Part shown: positions 59,864-64,000 of the stretch, one piece after another
Position numbering within the stretch: position 1 is the stretch's first letter
Layout of the letters: each line of letters begins with the position of its first letter
From: UBA4416 sp035439445
GTDB lineage: Bacteria > Bacteroidota > Bacteroidia > B-17B0 > Aurantibacillaceae
Reading direction: 5' to 3'
Assembly: GCA_035439445.1 (NCBI GenBank)
Contig: DAORKG010000019.1
Span: forward strand, 1-64,000
DNA: 64,000 nucleotides
The notes under the pieces: generated by a model
Database searches by the model: none
Seen by the model: the letters and a program-made list of their open reading frames with translations, nothing else
Told to the model about the DNA's origin: nothing
Program-made: the position numbers and the translations under genes

Positions 59864-61519
59864 TTATTTTGTTATGACTTCTTCTAAAGGTTTACCTGTT
59901 GTACCATTCGGAAATGAAATATGTAGCATCGTTGCAATAGTTGGAGCGATGTCTACGACATTTACTTTTTTAACTGAAAATCCTTTTGGAATATTTGCTC
60001 CATAAAATAATAACGGCACGTGTGTATCATAGCTATAGGATGCACCATGAGTAGTACCTTTATTATGATATTCCATCCATGCCGGATTATAAGAGAATGC
60101 TATATTTCCACTCCTTACATGGTTATATCCTTTTTGAATTAAATATTTAAATGAGCCATCAACATAATTTTCATATTTTAAAACTTCTGATGGATAGGCT
60201 TCTGCCACACCTTTGATTGATAATAAGAAATTAGCAAGATTATGTTCAACCGAAAACTTATTTAATTTCATACTTACCATTTTACTTTCATTTAAAAAGA
60301 TTTGCTGATTCGAGATCGATGCTACCAAGCTATCTCCATACTGATTTTGACAAAAGGTTTTTACCGTCTTTGTTAATTCCGCTTCATCCATATAACCGCC
60401 AGGTATTTTCAAATCCATTAAATGAGCAGGCACATCACAAGCTCCATGGTCGGCAGTTAAAAAAACCACATAATTATCTTTACCTATGGATGTGTTTAAG
60501 ACATTGATTAATTCCTCTAAATCTTTATCTAAACGCAAATACACATCTTCTACCTCAACACTACGAGGACCATACGAATGACCCACATAATCTGTAGAAG
60601 AAAAGCTAATACATAACATATCCGTTTGTTTCCCCTTTCCTAATTGTTCTGCTTTTAAACAAGCTAAAGCAATATCCTTAGTAATTGTGTTTCCAAAAGG
60701 AGTTGCTCTAATAATATCATAATTACTACTTTCTATTTGACTTTTATAATCATAAGGAAAAACTGCTGTCTCTTTTTTATTAGGAGCCGCTTCATAATTA
60801 TTTTTATCCGAAATACTTTCTGTATAACCTTCGATTGGATAAAGAGTATTCCAACCTTGTGATAAATACTTTTTTGCTAATTCTAAATTATTGAACTCAT
60901 TAACCCATGCTGGCAATTGATTCATATAATGAGAACTGGAAATAAATTTTCCTACACTACCATCAAACCAAAAAGCACCATTAGCACTATGACCAGCAGG
61001 TAAAATAGAACTTCTGTCTTTTAAAGAAACTGCAAAAACCTTTGCCTGTTGATTGGTATTTAATTTTAATTCGTCACCAATGGTTGTTACTAATAAGTTT
61101 TTAGGAGACATTAATCCAGCTTTACTGTCAGTACCAACCGATTTTACTTTATCATCATCTGTGCAATAAGTTCCTTTCCCAGTTTCTTTCACAAACCACT
61201 CATTAGCAATGATACCATGAGTCGCCGGGCTTGTGCCTGTATAAATCGAAGCATGACCAGGACCTGTAAATGTTGGCACATAATTGTATTGAGCATTTCG
61301 ATAAAAATAACCTTCGTTAATCAACTTTTTAAAACCACCGTTACCAAATTTATTCCAGTAACGATAAATGTAATCCTGACGCATTTGATCAACCACAATA
61401 CCTACAACCAATTTAGGTTGTTTTAATTCTGCAACAGTTGCAGTTGGTTTTGATTGAGAAAAACAGTTCTCGACTACGCTCGAACTGACAATAATTAAAA
61501 AGAGGAATATTTTTTTCAT
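59864..61519 (-). CDS. PafA-type alkaline phosphatase family protein
   Basis: 551-aa exported enzyme with signal peptide (MKKIFLFLIIVSSSVVENCFSQ). Metal and catalytic residues follow PafA of Elizabethkingia: D44 in IVVDQMRQDYIYRY, nucleophile T85 in TFTGPGHASIYTG, N106 in ANEWF, K167 and R169 in SLKDRSS, then TADHGACDVPAH and HGASYSYDTHVPLLFYG with the remaining His/Asp. It removes phosphate from monoesters in the periplasm and probably feeds phosphate scavenging. It is full length, and is followed after 6 bases by the YrdC gene on the same transcript. Confidence 0.95.
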   Translation of the reverse strand: MKKIFLFLIIVSSSVVENCFSQSKPTATVAELKQPKLVVGIVVDQMRQDYIYRYWNKFGNGGFKKLINEGYFYRNAQYNYVPTFTGPGHASIYTGTSPATHGIIANEWFVKETGKGTYCTDDDKVKSVGTDSKAGLMSPKNLLVTTIGDELKLNTNQQAKVFAVSLKDRSSILPAGHSANGAFWFDGSVGKFISSSHYMNQLPAWVNEFNNLELAKKYLSQGWNTLYPIEGYTESISDKNNYEAAPNKKETAVFPYDYKSQIESSNYDIIRATPFGNTITKDIALACLKAEQLGKGKQTDMLCISFSSTDYVGHSYGPRSVEVEDVYLRLDKDLEELINVLNTSIGKDNYVVFLTADHGACDVPAHLMDLKIPGGYMDEAELTKTVKTFCQNQYGDSLVASISNQQIFLNESKMVSMKLNKFSVEHNLANFLLSIKGVAEAYPSEVLKYENYVDGSFKYLIQKGYNHVRSGNIAFSYNPAWMEYHNKGTTHGASYSYDTHVPLLFYGANIPKGFSVKKVNVVDIAPTIATMLHISFPNGTTGKPLEEVITK

Positions 61520-61651
61520 AGTGTATTTATTTATAGAACACAGATAACGCTAATGATTATGATTAATTATGATTTTTTAGAGTATAAATAAAGCTAATTG
61601 ATCTAGTATAATAATGACACTAATTGTTATGAAAATATTATCAATTAAAAC

Positions 61652-61686
61652 AATCCGTGCCAATCTTTTTAATCCGTGTAATCTGC
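61652..61686. repeat. AATCCGTG repeat unit in an intergenic stretch
   Basis: AATCCGTG occurs at 61652-61659 and 61671-61678, then ATCTGC. Shorter degenerate relatives (ACACAGATAACGC near 61541) occur upstream. This pattern recalls a dispersed intergenic repeat family seen in many genomes. The rest of 61520-61690 is plain AT-rich DNA with no gene. Confidence 0.4.
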
Positions 61687-61697
61687 ATTCCATTATG

Positions 61698-63587
61698 TTA
61701 ATTCTTATCTAATGTTTGAAATACCGAATTATTACTTACAAACTCCGGAACAATATCCTTCATTTTTGCAACAATTCGAATATTATCCTGAGTATTAAAT
61801 AGCAATATCAAATCATCGATGAATTTAGCCACCTCGGCAAATTCATATTCTCTTACTTTACCTACTAATATTTGCTGATGATGGGTAGGCAAGGTGTTTT
61901 CTGAACTTGCTAATAATTCTTCATACAATTTTTCTCCTGGTCGCAATCCAGTGTAAACAATTTTAATATCTCTATCTTCTTTTAATCCTGATAGTTTAAT
62001 CATCTTACGAGCTAAGTCTACAATCTTAACAGATTGTCCCATATCAAACACAAATATTTCTCCTCCTTTACCCATACAACCAGCCTCCAATACTAACTGA
62101 CAAGCCTCAGGTATAGTCATAAAAAAACGAGTAATTTCGGGATGTGTTATTGTAATTGGTCCGCCTTCTTCAATTTGTTTTTTGAAGCGAGGAATAACAG
62201 AACCATTAGAACCTAATACATTTCCGAAACGTGTGGTAATGAATTTTGTTTTTGAAATCTTCCCTAAACTTTGCGTATAGATTTCTGCAATACGTTTGGA
62301 TGCTCCCATGACATTGGTTGGATTCACAGCCTTATCGGTAGAAATCATTACGAACTTTTCTACATTAAAATCAACGGCTAAATCTGCCACTGTTTTGGTT
62401 CCAAGAATATTGGTTAAAATAGATTCCGATGGATTATTTTCCATCATTGGCACATGTTTATATGCCGCTGCATGAAACACAATATGAGGTTTAAAGGTAT
62501 TGAATACATTTCGCATTCTATCTTTATTTCTCACGTCACCAATGACTACTTCGTGTTTACAAGTAATTGCTTTCTCATTAAACTCTAATTCTAATTCATG
62601 GAGAGGACTCTCTGCTTGATCTAATAAAACCAATAACGAAGGATTAAACTTAGCACATTGTCTGGCTAACTCAGCGCCAATAGAACCCGCAGCTCCTGTT
62701 ATTAAAACTACTTTATTATTTAACTGTTCATTAATTAAAGCATTATCTAATTTTATTGGATCACGTTCTAATAATTCTTCGATATTAATTCCTTTGATTT
62801 GATTAAAACTTAATTCACCATTAATCCATTTTGCTACAGGAGGAACATTTAGCACTTTAACACCAAGTTGCAAACACTCATCAATAATTTTATTTTTCTT
62901 TTCGGGAGATAAATTTTGAATACTAATAATAACAGACTCAACTTCATTATCTTTTATTAAATCGGAAAGTTTAGAAGTTGGATAAATAAATACACCTTCC
63001 AAGCTTCTACCTTTTTTCTTTTCATCATCATCTACAAACCCTACCACTTTATATCTCACTGCGGCATCCCTATCTAATGTTCTTTTAGTAATAATACCAC
63101 TCTCCCCCGCTCCATAAATAATAACTTGTGTCTTTTGTTTTTCCGGATTTTTATTCTCAAAATAAATAGCCTTAATTGCTAAACGAGAACTAATCATAAT
63201 AAATATAGTAACTAATCCATCAATGACTACTACTGAATGAGGAATTAGATAATATCCCAACAATACTTGTCTAGTGAAAATATTGACAATGAATAAGAAC
63301 AGACTACTTAATAGTACTATAACAAAAATCCGAGTAGCATCTTTAGCACCTGTATACCTTACTACACCTTTGTATGTTTTAGAAATACCAAAAGCGATTA
63401 ATCTGACACCTAGAACAACCGTATAAACCAATGGAAAATTTGCTAACTCATTTTCCGGAATAGATTTAAAATTGAACCGTAAAAAAAACGCCAACGTTAA
63501 CGAAAACGCACAAATCAATAAGTCAATTATTAAAATTGACCATCTTGGTAGATTATACTTCCAGAAATATTCGAGTATCTTGTGCAT
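61698..63587 (-). CDS. FlaA1/CapD-type nucleotide-sugar 4,6-dehydratase, membrane-bound
   Basis: 629-aa inner-membrane enzyme. Residues about 15-130 have four membrane segments (SILIIDLLICAFSLTLAFFLRF, YTVVLGVRLIAFGI, IFVIVLLSSLFLFIV, VVIDGLVTIFIMISS). A CoA-binding-like Rossmann domain follows (VIIYGAGESGIITKRTL). The catalytic short-chain dehydrogenase domain starts VVLITGAAGSIGAELARQ (NAD-binding), with ISTDKAVNPTNVMGASKR (TDK and SxxK region) and FGNVLGSNGSVIP. It matches WbpM/PglF/CapD, which remove water from UDP-GlcNAc to start rare-sugar or glycan synthesis. Other glycan genes lie outside the window. Confidence 0.95.
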   Translation of the reverse strand: MHKILEYFWKYNLPRWSILIIDLLICAFSLTLAFFLRFNFKSIPENELANFPLVYTVVLGVRLIAFGISKTYKGVVRYTGAKDATRIFVIVLLSSLFLFIVNIFTRQVLLGYYLIPHSVVVIDGLVTIFIMISSRLAIKAIYFENKNPEKQKTQVIIYGAGESGIITKRTLDRDAAVRYKVVGFVDDDEKKKGRSLEGVFIYPTSKLSDLIKDNEVESVIISIQNLSPEKKNKIIDECLQLGVKVLNVPPVAKWINGELSFNQIKGINIEELLERDPIKLDNALINEQLNNKVVLITGAAGSIGAELARQCAKFNPSLLVLLDQAESPLHELELEFNEKAITCKHEVVIGDVRNKDRMRNVFNTFKPHIVFHAAAYKHVPMMENNPSESILTNILGTKTVADLAVDFNVEKFVMISTDKAVNPTNVMGASKRIAEIYTQSLGKISKTKFITTRFGNVLGSNGSVIPRFKKQIEEGGPITITHPEITRFFMTIPEACQLVLEAGCMGKGGEIFVFDMGQSVKIVDLARKMIKLSGLKEDRDIKIVYTGLRPGEKLYEELLASSENTLPTHHQQILVGKVREYEFAEVAKFIDDLILLFNTQDNIRIVAKMKDIVPEFVSNNSVFQTLDKN

Positions 63588-63652
63588 CCATGTAAAAGTA
63601 CATTTTTAGAAGGAATGAACAAAATGGAAAAACATTGGTAAAACAGTTTTTT

Positions 63653-64000
63653 TTATTCAATTATTACCTTTTGAATTAAGGACTCAGACCTGCTATTAGG
63701 AATAATAGAAATAAGATAGAGCCCATTAGGAAATTGGGCAGTAGGAATATCTAAAATAGATTGATTTACAAGTGAAGTTTCAAAAATAGTAGCACCTAAA
63801 AGATTCTTTAAAACAATTCTTGCTGTATTATAATCTGAGAATTGAACTCTTATTCCATTAATTTGATTTGTTACAACTAATTTTACTTTATCTCTTACCA
63901 TTCCAATAACACTGAGCGGTTCATTTACACAAGTTGATGAAGGGTAATTGCAATTTGGAGAACTTAAACAATTAAAACTGTAGTTTCCTATTCCTAACTC
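63653..64000 (-). CDS. T9SS cargo protein, C-terminal part only
   Basis: The frame is open from the window edge (reads ELGIGNYSFNCLSSPNCNYP) to a stop at 63653. The last 80 residues form a type A T9SS sorting domain: VKLVVTNQINGIRVQFSDYN, IVLKNLLGATIFETSL, and FPNGLYLISIIP...LIQKVIIE. The start lies beyond base 64000, so the cargo domain is not seen. An internal ATG at 63901 is not a real start. Confidence 0.85.
   Translation of the reverse strand, partial: ELGIGNYSFNCLSSPNCNYPSSTCVNEPLSVIGMVRDKVKLVVTNQINGIRVQFSDYNTARIVLKNLLGATIFETSLVNQSILDIPTAQFPNGLYLISIIPNSRSESLIQKVIIE

Noticed and set aside
63653..63901. 82-aa protein starting at 63901
   Set aside because: The frame is open to the window edge, so this ATG is internal to a longer T9SS protein.
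1..64000. tRNA, rRNA, CRISPR array, insertion sequence, integrase
   Set aside because: Intergenic stretches were read for tRNA arms, spaced repeats and transposase motifs. None was found; the only tandem repeats are the gene-sized T9SS copies and the short repeats listed.

Overview
The window is chromosomal DNA of an AT-rich Bacteroidota bacterium (Flavobacteriia/Sphingobacteriia-like; I cannot name the genus). The evidence is type IX secretion (T9SS) C-terminal sorting domains on several secreted proteins, a gliding-motility (CHU_C-type) C-terminus, PD40/OmpA PorE-like proteins, DPP7/11 and DPP-IV type peptidases, LytTR two-component pairs, and promoters of the Bacteroidota form TTG-N(16-21)-TAnnTTTG. 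No rRNA, tRNA or CRISPR array was recognised. A run of 100 Ns at 27738-27837 is an assembly gap, and three or four genes carry apparent single-base indels, mostly in homopolymers, so this looks like a draft or metagenome assembly.

Region 1 (1-2.7 kb) is an accessory cassette of unrecognised genes. Six tightly packed small genes lie on the minus strand: two glycine-rich membrane proteins, three short related proteins (two carrying a repeated S-K-[LM]-T-K-A-D-[SA]-G-[RK] motif) and one conserved-looking 249-aa protein. They end in a strong terminator. A divergent 65-aa basic protein (possible DNA-binding regulator) faces them across a nested palindrome placed between two promoter-like elements. 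A candidate short noncoding transcript with its own promoter and terminator follows. This is the best candidate for an undescribed system.

Region 2 (2.7-26.3 kb) is mostly core metabolism and envelope. It holds a frameshifted DUF218 lipoprotein, a DUF1415 gene, a haem-motif/beta-propeller lipoprotein, a DCC protein, pdxJ, a secreted M43 protease and an OmpR-type regulator. A SAM-I riboswitch precedes metH. Then come a cupin, an MFS exporter, a PorE-like OmpA protein, lolD, an EEP-family protein, a LytS/LytTR pair, a CPA2 antiporter, a putative porin and a patatin.

Region 3 (26.4-30.5 kb) is a compositionally distinct island: sampled 60-base lines in it are about 52% GC, against roughly 35% outside. 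It has a GH16 hydrolase translationally coupled to three tandem near-identical T9SS proteins, with the N gap among them. Behind them is a broken gene with a phage-tailspike-type S74 chaperone domain joined to a T9SS signal. It begins immediately after the stop codon of the DPP-IV gene.

Region 4 (30.5-64 kb) has DPP-IV, a LytTR regulator with a propeller sensor kinase, a T9SS type-B adhesin-like protein with an esterase, lpxK, purine nucleoside phosphorylase, a DPP7/11 peptidase, mtaB, ftsK and ahcY. A tight operon follows: phosphopantetheinyl transferase, GGGP synthase, ThiE-like protein, PnuC and an NadR-like kinase. Further on are an alpha/beta hydrolase, CinA and a DUF4197 protein. A single reading frame then fuses endonuclease III to a Bcp peroxiredoxin. 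The window ends with a second PorE-like protein, a YrdC/TsaC protein, a PafA-like phosphatase, a FlaA1/CapD-type sugar-nucleotide dehydratase and the end of a T9SS cargo gene. MetH and AhcY work in the same methyl cycle, PnuC/NadR-like kinase/CinA in pyridine-nucleotide salvage, and TsaC-like/MtaB in making t6A and ms2t6A in tRNA.
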